Of a stretch of DNA of 64,000 nucleotides, positions 34,237 through 44,300 are shown one piece after another. Each line of letters starts with the position of its first letter. Position 1 is the first letter of the stretch. Below the pieces are notes generated by a model that worked only from the letters and a program-made list of their open reading frames with translations, did no database searches and was not told the DNA's origin. Both the position numbers and the translations under genes were made by a program. The stretch is from a bacterium 1XD21-70. GTDB taxonomy: Bacteria; Bacillota; Clostridia; Lachnospirales; Lachnospiraceae. The DNA is taken from positions 1 through 64,000 of the forward strand of contig RAYB01000012.1 in NCBI GenBank assembly GCA_003669055.1, in the 5' to 3' direction.

Positions 34237-35871
34237 TTACATCCCTGCCTCAGGCGCTGCATTCCCCTCCGGTACAGGCGCCGGTGTCTCTGCCGGTACG
34301 GGTATCTGTGCCGAAGTTTCCGGCGGCGCAGAAGCCTCTGGCTGTGCGGGCGCTTGCGGCTCCGCCTGGACGGCAGGCTGGCTGGCTCCGGTCGTTTCCG
34401 GCGCTGCTACCCCGGGTCCTCTGTCTGTCCCCTCTGCCGCGGACGGCTGCGTCCCTTCCTGCTGGCTTGTCTGGCTCTCGTCTGGCTGGGCAGGCACCAC
34501 AGGCGGCTGTTCCGGAACCGCCGGTGCCGGAGGCGCCACTGGCGGCCCCACCAGCACAATTGCTTTTGATGCATTATAAGTGTCGGTATGAAGCAGGGTT
34601 CTCTCCGTCTCCACGCCATCCACCGTTACCACCTTCCAGAGCCTGGATTTTACCCCCCGGTGGGCAGACTGTACCTGGCGCCTCGCCCCCGGAGCCATCG
34701 AAGGATCCAATTGTTCCGTCGGCGCCCCGGCACTGAAAGAGCTTAATGTTTCTGATACATATTCCACCGTGCGGTTTGCCGGGCGTGTCTCCTTCCCGTA
34801 TATGGTAAAAGTCAGCTTCCGGTCTTTTGTATATCCCTCCACATAGATCGGGGTGCTATAATTGTTGGTAATCTTGATATCCTTCACTGTCCCGGCGATC
34901 GCAGCGTCCATGGATGGCTTTACATAGCCGACAATCATGGAGTGGTTCTGCCGCTGGGTAATCTCCAATTCTGCCCTTAATGCCGCATTATAGAGCGTCG
35001 TGGCAATCTGGCACACTCCTCCGCCGATGCTGTCCACAACCCGTCCGCCTTCGTAGGCCGCCGCCGTATAATAGCCATTGGCCGTAGTGAACGGATGCAT
35101 ACATTCATAACCGGATAATGTTTCCCCCGGAAGCAGCACATGGCCATTGATCTTAGCCGCGCCGTTGGCAAGGTTTCCCGACCGGGATGCACCGCTGCTG
35201 CTGAAATCGGTCGTAAAAGTCCCCAGGACATCCTGGATGGATGCCAAGTCTTCCTCCACGATATCCGGTTCCCGTTCGGCAACCACAGCCGACACCCTGA
35301 CCTCATCCCCGGTATGATCCATGAGCGCTTGGTCCAAAGCCACTTTTGTCGCTGCTATATCCAGTACCTTCCCGGACACTCCCGGTGTAATCCGGAATGT
35401 CCCTTCCTCCCGGACAATCGCCGCATTCTGTGGTTTTTCCATCAGGCCTTCTGCCTGAGCCCTGGCAAAAGCCTCGACCTTCCCCTCATCAACCACTGTC
35501 TCCAGGGGGATATGCACCGGGTTCTTTTCTACATCCTTACGGCTCATATATTGCTGCACCAAATTCCCGGCAGAAACCTGTGCCATGGCATCCTCCACAG
35601 CCTCTGCATTCCCCCAGGAAAGCCCCAGCTGCCCGGCATCCGTCGTTGCCTCCACCCCGGCAACCTCCAATACTACCGTTCTTTCTTCCAGGCGCTTTAC
35701 CTCAGCGGCAACCGCATCCTTTGCCTCTTCCTGCGTCATCCCGCCCAGGCTGGCCTCCCCGACAAAAAAACCGTCCGGTAACGTCTTCTCCTTTGCATGC
35801 ACCGGCCCGGCAAAGAAAATAGCCATGGCTGCGGCAACAAAAAAAATCCCCGCTATGTCTGCCTTTTTCAT
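34237..35871 (-). CDS. VanW family protein with Pro/Ala-rich C-terminal tail
   Basis: The 544-aa protein starts with a signal peptide or N-terminal anchor ('ADIAGIFFVAAAMAIFFAG'). It has a YoaR-like putative peptidoglycan-binding domain (residues about 40-220) and a VanW domain with 'NLANGAAKINGHVLLPGETL', 'GYYTAAAYEGGRVVDSIGGG', 'VCQIATTLYNAALRAEL'. The last 130 residues are low complexity, rich in Pro, Ala, Glu and Gln, as if spanning the cell wall. VanW proteins are cell-envelope proteins of uncertain function. It is five bases upstream of the AIR-synthase-like gene. Confidence 0.9.
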   Translation of the reverse strand: MKKADIAGIFFVAAAMAIFFAGPVHAKEKTLPDGFFVGEASLGGMTQEEAKDAVAAEVKRLEERTVVLEVAGVEATTDAGQLGLSWGNAEAVEDAMAQVSAGNLVQQYMSRKDVEKNPVHIPLETVVDEGKVEAFARAQAEGLMEKPQNAAIVREEGTFRITPGVSGKVLDIAATKVALDQALMDHTGDEVRVSAVVAEREPDIVEEDLASIQDVLGTFTTDFSSSGASRSGNLANGAAKINGHVLLPGETLSGYECMHPFTTANGYYTAAAYEGGRVVDSIGGGVCQIATTLYNAALRAELEITQRQNHSMIVGYVKPSMDAAIAGTVKDIKITNNYSTPIYVEGYTKDRKLTFTIYGKETRPANRTVEYVSETLSSFSAGAPTEQLDPSMAPGARRQVQSAHRGVKSRLWKVVTVDGVETERTLLHTDTYNASKAIVLVGPPVAPPAPAVPEQPPVVPAQPDESQTSQQEGTQPSAAEGTDRGPGVAAPETTGASQPAVQAEPQAPAQPEASAPPETSAQIPVPAETPAPVPEGNAAPEAGM

Positions 35872-35914
35872 AATTGCCTCAAATCCCTTTCCCTTAAAAC
35901 GTTTTGCTTTTCAT

Positions 35915-36019
35915 TCAGAAAAACGCAAAATAGGCACTGACCAATGTTGGTATGACCATGGCCAACACCAGAATAATCACAACAATCCTCGAAATCAGCT
36001 GTCTTTTTTTATTATTCAT
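35915..36019 (-). CDS. Single-pass membrane peptide, 34 aa
   Basis: ATG 36017-36019 has AGAGGTGA about ten bases upstream. The peptide begins 'MNNKKRQLISRIV', continues with one hydrophobic helix ('VVIILVLAMVIPTLVSAYFA') and ends after 34 residues. The positively charged N-terminus followed by a helix suggests a membrane-inserted peptide. It sits in the 175-base gap between the exonuclease gene and the VanW gene, all on the same strand. The function is unknown. Confidence 0.6.
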   Translation of the reverse strand: MNNKKRQLISRIVVIILVLAMVIPTLVSAYFAFF

Positions 36020-36046
36020 TTATAACATTCACCTCTTTTGCTTTTT

Positions 36047-36772
36047 TTAATCACGGGTTCCGATTCTGCCATATTGGGAAATGATGTTATCTTTCAGCCG
36101 GGATGCCTCATTACGGCTTAAAAATTCAATCTCCACAGGCACATCTATTTTATGATATTTTAGTAAATACCGCAAGTCCTCTTTTTGCTTTTTTGATGCC
36201 GGCTGCTCTTTTTTTATCTTGTAAATCATTGGTTTTGCCGCAAATGCCCCTCTGTCCTTTTGCAAGTTTTCAGATATCCGTACCAGCTTCTGGTACAGAT
36301 GGTGGGCATCTCTCGCGTCCCCCAACGCCCGGTGCGCCTGTTCCCTTGCAATCCCAAAATAGGAGCAGGCCGCTTCCAGGCTCTTTGGCACTCCCTCCGG
36401 CATCAGCAGGCGGCACAGCTTTAATGTATCAATCCCGTTTTTCTCAAATTCTGTGCCGTTGTTCACCATAGCCCGCTTCAGGAAACTATAATCAAACATG
36501 ATATGGTGCCCCAGAAGCGGAAGTTCTCCACAAAAATCCCGCAGCCCGCCCAGGATATCCCCAAAATCCGGGGCATCCTTTACCATCTGGTCCGTAATCC
36601 CGGTCAGTTCCACGATCCGGGGATCCAGCCTCCGCCGGGGATTCACCAGGGAATGGTAGTGTGCCGTTTCCTTGCCGCCAATGACACAGACCGCGCCAAC
36701 CTCGATGATTTTGTCCTTTTTCGCATTCAGCCCTGTTGTCTCTAAGTCTATCGCAATATAATCCTGCTCCAT
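36047..36772 (-). CDS. DnaQ-like 3'-5' exonuclease
   Basis: A DEDDh exonuclease: 'YIAIDLETTGLNAKKDKIIE' (D and E), 'LLGHHIMFDYSFLKRAM' (D) and 'AHRALGDARDAHHLY' (H and D). The 241-aa protein is a stand-alone DNA polymerase III epsilon-type nuclease with a C-terminal extension containing 'KKEQPASKKQKEDLRYLLKY', a short helical region often seen in clostridial members. The start MEQDYIAID at 36772 avoids overlap with the upstream radical SAM gene. The ribosome binding site is modest (AGGGAGAAGGG). Role: probably proofreading or DNA repair; substrate not shown. Confidence 0.9.
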   Translation of the reverse strand: MEQDYIAIDLETTGLNAKKDKIIEVGAVCVIGGKETAHYHSLVNPRRRLDPRIVELTGITDQMVKDAPDFGDILGGLRDFCGELPLLGHHIMFDYSFLKRAMVNNGTEFEKNGIDTLKLCRLLMPEGVPKSLEAACSYFGIAREQAHRALGDARDAHHLYQKLVRISENLQKDRGAFAAKPMIYKIKKEQPASKKQKEDLRYLLKYHKIDVPVEIEFLSRNEASRLKDNIISQYGRIGTRD

Positions 36773-36800
36773 CTGTATTTCCCTTCTCCCTGCCGGGCTG

Positions 36801-38570
36801 TCACTCCAGCCGTTTTGTGCCGGCATTGCCTGTCAGCGGATCCCGCTTCCGGTAATCAAATAACCAGACCTCTCCACAGTGCAGCGCCTCTATATGGATC
36901 TGGGATCCCAACTGCCGGAGCCCGGGTACCAAAAGGCGGAATTTCTCTTTAAACGGCGCCAAATCACGCGCAAAGCCCGGGCGGCTTTTGCAGTTCTCCC
37001 GCAGGTAGCAATCGCACACCAGGGCATCCTCCCAGTCCTCCATGGAAATCCCCCTCCAGGTTCTTTTTCCGGGTTCCCCCTGCTTCTCCGTCAGCATTTC
37101 AATAAAATCATGCAGGATCTCATACCTCGCCAGCCGGCTATGGTTCCTTCCGTTCAGTTTGCGTTCTTTATAGAATACTGCCAATGCTTCAAACAGGCAA
37201 AAGGCATCCGAATATGCAAAAGCCAGCAGGCGCAATGTGTTGGGGAACTGCCCGCTGTTATAATAGGCCTCCACCATTGTCTCAATCCCCTTAAGCCGGA
37301 TGATGTCCGCATAAGGCATCCACCGGGTAGACAATACCTCATAGGGCGGCTCCTCCCGGTAAAGCAGCTGATACCGGCCGGACATCTCATGCATATACGA
37401 TCCTTTCAGTACCTTTAAAAACCCCAGCTGCAGCTGTTGCGGCTCCATCCCATACACGGCATTAAATGAGCGGCGGAAGCTTTCGTAATCCTCATAGGGA
37501 AGCCCGGCAATCAGATCCAGGTGCTGGTGGATATTATTCTTAGCATGGATCCGCGCTACCACCCGGCGTACCTTCTCCAGATCTGTTTTGCGCCGGATTT
37601 CACGGATCGTCTGCATGTTGGTGCTCTGCACGCCGATTTCCAGCTGAACCTGCCCCGGGCGCATCTTTCCCAGCAATTCCAGTTCTTCTTCATCCATCAG
37701 ATCTGCAGCAACCTCAAAGTGAAAGTTCGTCACCCCGTTATCATGCTCCAGGATATGCCGCCATACCGCCATGGCATGGCTCTTTTTGCAATTAAAAGTA
37801 CGGTCCACAAACTTTACCTGGGGCACTTTTTGTTCCAGGAAAAAATCCAATTCCTTCAGCACCAGCGCCATATCCCGGAAACGGACAGATTTGTCGATGG
37901 AAGACAGGCAGTAGCTGCAGGAAAACGGGCACCCACGGCTGCTCTCATAATACACGACCCGGTTCTCAAATTCTCCCAAATCCATGTAGGGGAACGGCAG
38001 GCGGCTCAAATCTGCCGCCGGGCAAGGCTCCAGATCCCATATATCACCTTGGCCTGTACAAAATGCAATCCCCGGCAGTTCCTTAAGTTCCTGCCAGAAC
38101 GCCTCCTGCCTCCCCTTCTTTGTTTTTTCCTCTTCCCTGCTTTTATCACCATCCAGCCCGCGCACGGAAGCCCCCAGCCGCCGGTAGCATCCTAAGAGCC
38201 GGGGAAAAACCATTTCCCCCTCCCCTTTCATTACCCCGAGCACCTCCGGCTCCTTCCTCAAAATATCCGGGGCATCAAAAGACACCTCCGGGCCGCCCAG
38301 CCAGATGTCCGTTCCCGGCATCACTTTGTGCAGGTCACGGACCAGTTTCCTGATCTCCTTTATATTCCAGATGTAGCAGGAAAAGCCCACCACATCCGGC
38401 CTCCTCAAAAACAGATCCTCCAAAACCTGATCCATAGAATGGTTAATCGTATATTCCGCAATCTCCGTGCAGGCAGAAGGAAAAACCTGGTCCGCACATT
38501 TCTTCAGGCTATATACCCCCGGATTGGAATGGATATACTTCGCATTCACAGCCACCAGCAAAAATTTCAT
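36801..38570 (-). CDS. B12-binding radical SAM protein (DUF4080)
   Basis: Domain order in the 589-aa protein: an N-terminal cobalamin-binding Rossmann domain (about 1-135, 'DVVGFSCYIWNIKEI', 'IWLGGPEVSFD'), the radical SAM core with 'SSRGCPFSCSYCLSS' (CxxxCxxC Fe-S motif) and 'LEIGVQSTNMQTI', then a C-terminal DUF4080 region. Such proteins carry out methylation or other radical chemistry on unknown substrates; their exact reaction is not established. It is second in a minus-strand run after dCMP deaminase (12 bases apart). Confidence 0.92.
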   Translation of the reverse strand: MKFLLVAVNAKYIHSNPGVYSLKKCADQVFPSACTEIAEYTINHSMDQVLEDLFLRRPDVVGFSCYIWNIKEIRKLVRDLHKVMPGTDIWLGGPEVSFDAPDILRKEPEVLGVMKGEGEMVFPRLLGCYRRLGASVRGLDGDKSREEEKTKKGRQEAFWQELKELPGIAFCTGQGDIWDLEPCPAADLSRLPFPYMDLGEFENRVVYYESSRGCPFSCSYCLSSIDKSVRFRDMALVLKELDFFLEQKVPQVKFVDRTFNCKKSHAMAVWRHILEHDNGVTNFHFEVAADLMDEEELELLGKMRPGQVQLEIGVQSTNMQTIREIRRKTDLEKVRRVVARIHAKNNIHQHLDLIAGLPYEDYESFRRSFNAVYGMEPQQLQLGFLKVLKGSYMHEMSGRYQLLYREEPPYEVLSTRWMPYADIIRLKGIETMVEAYYNSGQFPNTLRLLAFAYSDAFCLFEALAVFYKERKLNGRNHSRLARYEILHDFIEMLTEKQGEPGKRTWRGISMEDWEDALVCDCYLRENCKSRPGFARDLAPFKEKFRLLVPGLRQLGSQIHIEALHCGEVWLFDYRKRDPLTGNAGTKRLE

Positions 38571-38582
38571 CTCGTTTTCCGC

Positions 38583-39086
38583 CTATACCTGGATTTTAAT
38601 CACTCTTCCCGTCTTCTCATACTGGTAATACCGCACCCCCGCCGCATTCAGCATTCTCTTGGAAGCCCGCACCGACGGGGACTCCTGATATTTGTCTTCT
38701 TTATAGATCACCGTTTTAATCCCTGCCTGGATAATTGCCTTCGCACATTCATTGCAGGGGAAGAGCGTCACATAAAGCTTACTGCCTTCTAAACTGCCTC
38801 CCCGGTAATTTAAAATCGCATTCAGTTCGCTATGGGTCACATAAAGGTATTTCGCACTGTAGGGATCGGATTCCTCCTGCTCCTTCCCCCAGGGAAATTC
38901 ATCATCCGAGCAGCCCCTCGGAAAGCCGTTGTACCCCATGGAAAGGATCTTATTGTCGTTGCTGACAATGCAGGCTCCTACCTGTGTGTTGGGATCTTTG
39001 GAACGCTTCCCCGCCAGGTCGGCAACCCCCATAAAATACTCATCCCAGGATATATAATCCGTCCGTTTCTTCATCTCTTCCATCAT
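38583..39086 (-). CDS. Deoxycytidylate (dCMP) deaminase
   Basis: It converts dCMP to dUMP for thymidylate synthesis. The zinc motifs are 'THSELNAILNY' (His-Ser-Glu in place of His-Ala-Glu) and 'LFPCNECAKAIIQAG' (PCxxC), with the dCMP-deaminase signature 'MGYNGFPRGCSDDEFPW'. It is 167 aa, similar to ComEB and phage T4-type enzymes. Two adjacent ATGs are possible; GGAGGGG fits either. Its neighbours downstream (radical SAM, exonuclease) are on the same strand. Confidence 0.93.
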   Translation of the reverse strand: MMEEMKKRTDYISWDEYFMGVADLAGKRSKDPNTQVGACIVSNDNKILSMGYNGFPRGCSDDEFPWGKEQEESDPYSAKYLYVTHSELNAILNYRGGSLEGSKLYVTLFPCNECAKAIIQAGIKTVIYKEDKYQESPSVRASKRMLNAAGVRYYQYEKTGRVIKIQV

Positions 39087-39111
39087 GTCCCCTCCTTAAA
39101 AGCACCCTATC

Positions 39112-40167
39112 CTAAACATGGATCACCCGGTAACCGGCCGCCTTTGTCAGGCGGTTCATAATCGCATATCCCAAATGTTCCTGCGAAAAACTCTCCGAAT
39201 AGATACAGTCCACCTGCAAGTCGTCAAATTCCCGCAGCACCGCAAACAGGTTATGGGCAACCGTCTCCTCCTGGCTGCGTTTTCCCACGCTGCGCAATGC
39301 CCCCACCGGATAGCACCCCTTTGTCTCCTCCGTGCAGATCACACCTACCCGCCTTCCACGAGCCGTCTGCTCCCTGGCAAGCCGGTTGATCTCCTCCACC
39401 ACGGCTTCCGTCCGCCCCTCCACCAATATCAGTTCCGCCTTGGGGGCATAGTGGCGGTATTTCATCCCCGGCGCCTTAGGTCGGATCTCAGGATCCGGCC
39501 TTCCCGCAAGAGCCGGGTCGATCTCCACCGCCCCGGCCACCGACCTCAGCATCTCCAAGGTCACCGCACCCGGCCGCAAAAGCACCGGGCACTCTCCCGA
39601 CACATCCACGATGGTTGACTCCACACCGATCCCCACCGGGCCGCCATCCAGGATCATCTCGATCCGCCCTTCCATGTCCTGCCAGACATGCCGGGCAGCC
39701 GTAGGGCTTGGCCGTCCCGACAAATTGGCACTTGGCGCTGCTACCGGAACCCCGGCCAGCGCAATCAGGCGGCTTGCGATAGCATGATCCGGCATCCGCA
39801 CTGCCACTGTCCCCAGCCCGCCGGTCGTGGTGCCCGGCACCAGGCTGCTTTTGGGAAATATCATCGTCAGCGGCCCCGGCCAGAATGCCTCGGCCAGCCG
39901 CCGCCCCTCCTCAGGGATTTCTGACACCAATGGTTCTAGTTCTTCAAAAGAAGAGATATGCGCAATCAGCGGATTATCCGACGGCCTCCCTTTTGCCGCA
40001 TAAATCTTCTTTGCCGCCTCCTCGTCCAATGCGTTCGCCCCCAGCCCATAAACCGTCTCCGTAGGAAACGCCACCAAGCCGCCGGCCCGCAAAATCCGTG
40101 CTGCCTCCCGCAGCGCTCCCTCACTCTTTCTATCTCCCTCTTCTATCCGGATTAATCTTGTTTCCAT
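39112..40167 (-). CDS. ywlC: Threonylcarbamoyl-AMP synthase, Sua5/YwlC type
   Basis: It makes the threonylcarbamoyl-adenylate used for t6A37 modification of tRNA. The 351-aa protein has the YrdC domain ('VAFPTETVYGLGANALDEEA', 'AKGRPSDNPLIAHI', 'AAPSANLSGRPSPT', 'ILDGGPVGIGVESTIVD') and the C-terminal Sua5 domain (from about residue 225, 'KAPGMKYRHYAPKAELILVE'). This two-domain form is typical of Firmicutes. It lies 25 bases upstream of the dCMP deaminase gene. Confidence 0.94.
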   Translation of the reverse strand: METRLIRIEEGDRKSEGALREAARILRAGGLVAFPTETVYGLGANALDEEAAKKIYAAKGRPSDNPLIAHISSFEELEPLVSEIPEEGRRLAEAFWPGPLTMIFPKSSLVPGTTTGGLGTVAVRMPDHAIASRLIALAGVPVAAPSANLSGRPSPTAARHVWQDMEGRIEMILDGGPVGIGVESTIVDVSGECPVLLRPGAVTLEMLRSVAGAVEIDPALAGRPDPEIRPKAPGMKYRHYAPKAELILVEGRTEAVVEEINRLAREQTARGRRVGVICTEETKGCYPVGALRSVGKRSQEETVAHNLFAVLREFDDLQVDCIYSESFSQEHLGYAIMNRLTKAAGYRVIHV

Positions 40168-40281
40168 GCCCCGCTCTTCCTTCCGCCCCGGTCTTTTTCT
40201 TCCTTATATCTTTACCCCGTAATCATAGCACAAGCACCAAATCCATGCAAGCATAGGAAACCCCGCCTATGCCTGCCGCCG

Positions 40282-40319
40282 AAAAAGCGGGAACGGAGTC
40301 TCCTCCCTTCCCGCTTTTT
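40282..40319 (-). terminator. Terminator after ribU
   Basis: AAAAAGCGGGAA (40282-40293) pairs with TTCCCGCTTTTT (40308-40319). The stem is U-rich at its end in either orientation. It closes the riboflavin transporter transcript before the ywlC start at 40167. Confidence 0.82.
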
Positions 40320-40347
40320 TAGGCATGCCCTCATGCAGGCATCCCCG

Positions 40348-40986
40348 TCAGGCCTCTATCCGGCGTTTGTCCCTCCGCCCTTCTGCCCCGATGCTGCGGA
40401 TCATCCCGCTGACCCGCTTATAAACCAGCGCTGTAATCACAGACACCGCAACGCCCTTGATTATATTGAATGGACCCACACAAAAAACAGCAAACGTCCA
40501 GACATTCCCTACCGCCGGGTTAATCGCTGCCCCCGCAGCCAGGATATTCTCCAATGGCATAAAATTGGAGTAAAACGGAATCATTACCATGGCATTCCCT
40601 GCAATCCCCACTGCTGACATAATCACGGTTCCTGCTGCCATAGCCGCCATGGCCCCCTTCTTCGTCTTGCGGAAACGGTAGATCAGGCCAGCCGGGAGCA
40701 CCATCGAACAGCCGAAAAACAAATTGGCAAATTCCCCCACAAACCCGGTACTGGTGGGTTTCAACAATAACTTGATTAGTATCTTAACCACTTCCATCAC
40801 CACGCCGGCCAACGGCCCAAGTGCAAAGGTTCCCACCAGGATCGGCACCTCACTCAGATCCAGCCCGTAAAAGCTGGGGGCAATGAAGGGAAGCGGAACC
40901 TCAAACAGCATCAGCACTGCTGACAATGCACCAAGCATCCCCATCACCGCGACATTTTTCGTGGATAATAACCGTTTTTCTCTCAT
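40348..40986 (-). CDS. ribU: ECF transporter S component, riboflavin (RibU)
   Basis: RibU is the substrate-binding membrane subunit of an energy-coupling-factor importer; it needs a shared EcfA/EcfA'/EcfT module encoded elsewhere. The 212-aa protein has about six hydrophobic helices, with 'AVLMLFEVPLPFIAPSFYGL', 'DLSEVPILVGTFALGPLAG' and 'GEFANLFFGCSMVLPAGLIY' typical of the family. Riboflavin specificity is supported by the FMN riboswitch (41186-41293) and its terminator in the leader, which would shut off transport when FMN is plentiful. Confidence 0.94.
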   Translation of the reverse strand: MREKRLLSTKNVAVMGMLGALSAVLMLFEVPLPFIAPSFYGLDLSEVPILVGTFALGPLAGVVMEVVKILIKLLLKPTSTGFVGEFANLFFGCSMVLPAGLIYRFRKTKKGAMAAMAAGTVIMSAVGIAGNAMVMIPFYSNFMPLENILAAGAAINPAVGNVWTFAVFCVGPFNIIKGVAVSVITALVYKRVSGMIRSIGAEGRRDKRRIEA

Positions 40987-41055
40987 TTTCTTTTCCTCCT
41001 CGGTTTTGATTATGTAAGTTCATCGCACGGAGGAAGCATGTGGCCGCCGCAAGGC

Positions 41056-41088
41056 GCAAAACACCCCGGATGTCTCTTCCATCCGGGG
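41056..41088 (-). terminator. Riboswitch-controlled terminator of ribU
   Basis: CCCCGGAT (41064-41071) pairs with ATCCGGGG (41081-41088); on the minus strand a TGTTTT tract follows. It lies between the FMN aptamer and the ribU start, the expected expression platform. Confidence 0.85.
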
Positions 41089-41185
41089 TACTGTTTTCTG
41101 CGCCTGAACCTCCAGGGAGATATATCCTGCCATACCGCCCCAGATCCTATACAGTCCGCAGCCGCTTTGGGCTGCCACACCGTCT

Positions 41186-41293
41186 CTTCTCTCATCCAGA
41201 CTTTACTGTCGGTTCCGGAATCTCACCGGATCGGCCGCTTGCGCGGTTCGCGGACTCTACCGCCGGTAGGGAATCTCACCCTGCCCCGAAGAA
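41186..41293 (-). promoter_or_regulatory. FMN riboswitch (RFN element)
   Basis: Read on the minus strand it contains the conserved RFN blocks in order: TCTTCGGGGCAGGGTGAGAT, TCCCTACCGGCGGT, AGTCCGCGAA, GGTGAGATTCCGGAACCGAC, AGTAAAGTCTGGATGAGAGA. These match the established FMN aptamer. It directly precedes ribU with a terminator between, consistent with transcriptional repression by FMN. Confidence 0.96.
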
Positions 41294-41312
41294 CTTATAC
41301 TTTTATGTAATT

Positions 41313-41341
41313 ATTATAACGGGATTTCAGCAAAAAATCAA
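41313..41341 (-). promoter_or_regulatory. Promoter of the ribU riboswitch transcript
   Basis: On the minus strand TTGATT (41341-41336), a 17-base spacer and TATAAT (41318-41313). It starts transcription about ten bases before the FMN aptamer. Confidence 0.85.
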
Positions 41342-41379
41342 GGGTTTGGGGAGATTTTGGTTCAAAAGCATCCTGGCAT

Positions 41380-44300
41380 TTAATTCAATATTTTTGCCAA
41401 AGTATCAAACAAAACTTTAATATCGATCGGCTTTGCAATATGGCCATTCATCCCGCACCTGATGGCCTCCTGCTTATCCTCCTCAAAGGCATTCGCCGTC
41501 ATCGCCAGAATCGGAATGCCCGCCAGCCTCCGGTCCTCCATCCCCCGGATCTGCTTTGTCGCTTCATATCCATTCATCACCGGCATCTGGACATCCATCA
41601 AAACCAGCTGGTAATCTCCCGGCTTTGACCTTTTAAGCATGTCCACGGCGATCTGCCCATTCTCTGCAATGTCCATGGTAAAGCCTGCGTCCCCCAGCAG
41701 CGCCATGGCGATCTCCTGGTTCAGTTCATTATCCTCGGCCAGCAATATATGCCCGGTATGGATCCCCTTTAATTCTTTTGCTGCACCCTCCTCTTTCTCG
41801 TCCTCCCCGTTAACAATCGAATTCAGGCAGCTTCTCAGTTCGGACAAAAACAACGGTTTACTGCAGAAAGCTGTAACGCCGGCCTCCTTTGCCTCCTCTT
41901 CAATATCCGCCCAGTCATAGGCCGTAAGGACGATAACGGGCACATCCTCCCCCACCTCTTTGCGGATCCTGCGAACCACCTCAATCCCATTCATATCCGG
42001 CATCAGCCAGTCAATAATGTATACACAATAGTTATCTTTTCTCATCACCGCCTGCCTGGTCCGAAGCACGGCCTCCTTCCCGGACAAGGTCCATTCCGCA
42101 CGCATCCCAATCTGGCTAAGCATATAAGAAACACTGTCACAGGTGTTAAAATCATCGTCCACTACAAGCGCCCGGCAATTCTTCAGTTCCGGTATTGTTT
42201 GGGGCTCTTTGGCCTCCGCATTCAGGCGGAAAGTGAACGAAACAAAAACCTCCGTTCCTGAACCGTGCTCACTCTTTACCTCAATGGAACCATTCATCAT
42301 ATCCACAATGTTTTTTGTGATCGCCATCCCCAAACCAGTCCCCTGGATACCGCTGATGGTAGAGGTATGTTCCCTCTCAAACGGTTCAAAAATATGGTCA
42401 ACAAACTCTTTGCTCATGCCGATGCCGGTATCTTTGATGCAGAATTCGTAATTGGCCATGCCCTCCGGCGCCCCCGGCTTCTCCGTGACCCGGACACTTA
42501 CAATCCCGCCTGCCGCTGTATATTTGACCGCATTGCTGAGCAGGTTCAAAAGCACCTGGTTCAGCCGCAGCTTGTCACAATAGATATCCTCGTCGAAGAC
42601 ATCCACCGCATCCATATATAATTCCAACTGCTTGGCGCGGACATCCGCCTGCAGGATATTGCGCAGCCCATGCAGGATATCCGGCAGCCGGCATGGCTTC
42701 TCCTCCAGATGCATCTTGCCGCTCTCGATACGGCTCATATCCAGGACATCATTGATCAGGCTCAGCAGATGGTTCCCCGAAGTCATTATCTTCTGCAGGT
42801 ATTCCTCCACCTGTTCCTTATGTTCGATATGGGTGATCGCCAACGCCGTAAAGCCGACAATCGCATTCATCGGGGTACGGATATCATGCGACATATTGGA
42901 CAGGAATACACTCTTGGCCTTGCTTGCCCGGTTCGCCTGTAAAAGGGCATCCTCCAAAAGGCTTTTCTGCTCCATCTCATGGCGGATCTCCTCGTCCACA
43001 TTGCGGAAGCCTAAGACAATGCCATGTGTCTGGCTCCAGACCCCGGCACGGACCACCTTCATCTGGTAATATTCCATCCTGCCGTCCTTGTTGGTGCGAT
43101 GGTTTACATAATACTGCTTATCCTCTGCCAGTTCTTTTTTCAGCCGTTCCCGTGAAGACGCCTCCAGCAGCATCTCCTTGTCTTCCTCATAGACAAAATT
43201 CTCAATATACAGGTTCATGCTTTCTTCCAAGGAAAGCCCTTTATTGAATACGGATCCAAACTGGCTGCCCGAATCCTCCGCAATTCGCAGCGCCTTGCCA
43301 GCACCGGTTTCAAGGTCAAAAAAGCAGACCACATTATAATCGATGCTAAGTGCCTGGATCAGTTCCTTCTGACGCCTTTCATTCTCCTTCTCCTGCAGCT
43401 TCTGGGCGGTACAATCCAACAGGAATCGTTGGTAAAACATCTGGCCGTTTTCCTTTAAAAGCTTGATGTTGCCCATGACATGGCGGATCTCCCCGTCTTT
43501 GCGGCGGACACGGTACTCGGCGCTGATGCTGTCCCCTTCTTTTTTTAATTCTTTGATGTCCGCCCTAAGCTTTTCCCTGTCCTCAGCTACCACCGACGCC
43601 GCCACCATATCAAAGCCATTCGCCACCAGTTCTGCCTGCGACTCATAGCCAAGAATCTCCAACGCCGCCCGGTTAATACTGATAATATCCATCCCATCCA
43701 GGGTATGGCACATCACCCCACAGTCCATAGTGGTGAAAATAGCTTCCAGCGTCTGGTTCTTCTGTATGATCTCCTGTTCATAGGCGCGTTCCTGGGTCAC
43801 ATCGATCGCCACGCCCACGGTTCCCATTACACTCCCGTCAAGGTCATATAGGGGGGATTTATATGTTGTAAGCAGCCGCATGCCGTCCCCGCTCTTCACA
43901 GACTCCTCGGAAACGCAGGTTTTCTGTGTGCTCATCACCTCCCGTTCCGATTCAATACAAGCCGGGTCATCGAACTCAACATCCCAAATATAAGCATGCC
44001 CTCGTCCTTCGACCTGTTTTTTCGTCTTGTTGACCGTCCTGCAAAAGCTGTCATTCACCTTTTCATGGATGCCGTTCTTATCTTTATACCAAACTAAGTT
44101 GGGCACATTATTGATGGTAGCCTCCAGGTAATGGCTGGTCTCCCAGAAATCCTTGCCCATCTTGCATGTCTGCTGCCAACGCAGAAAGCGGAAACGGGCT
44201 TCCCCCTCCGACATCGGCGCCACCCAAATGTCCGCCACCTCCGGCAGGATATCCTCTAACGGTTCTATCTGGTCCTTTCCTGCCAGCAGAATAAGTTCGG

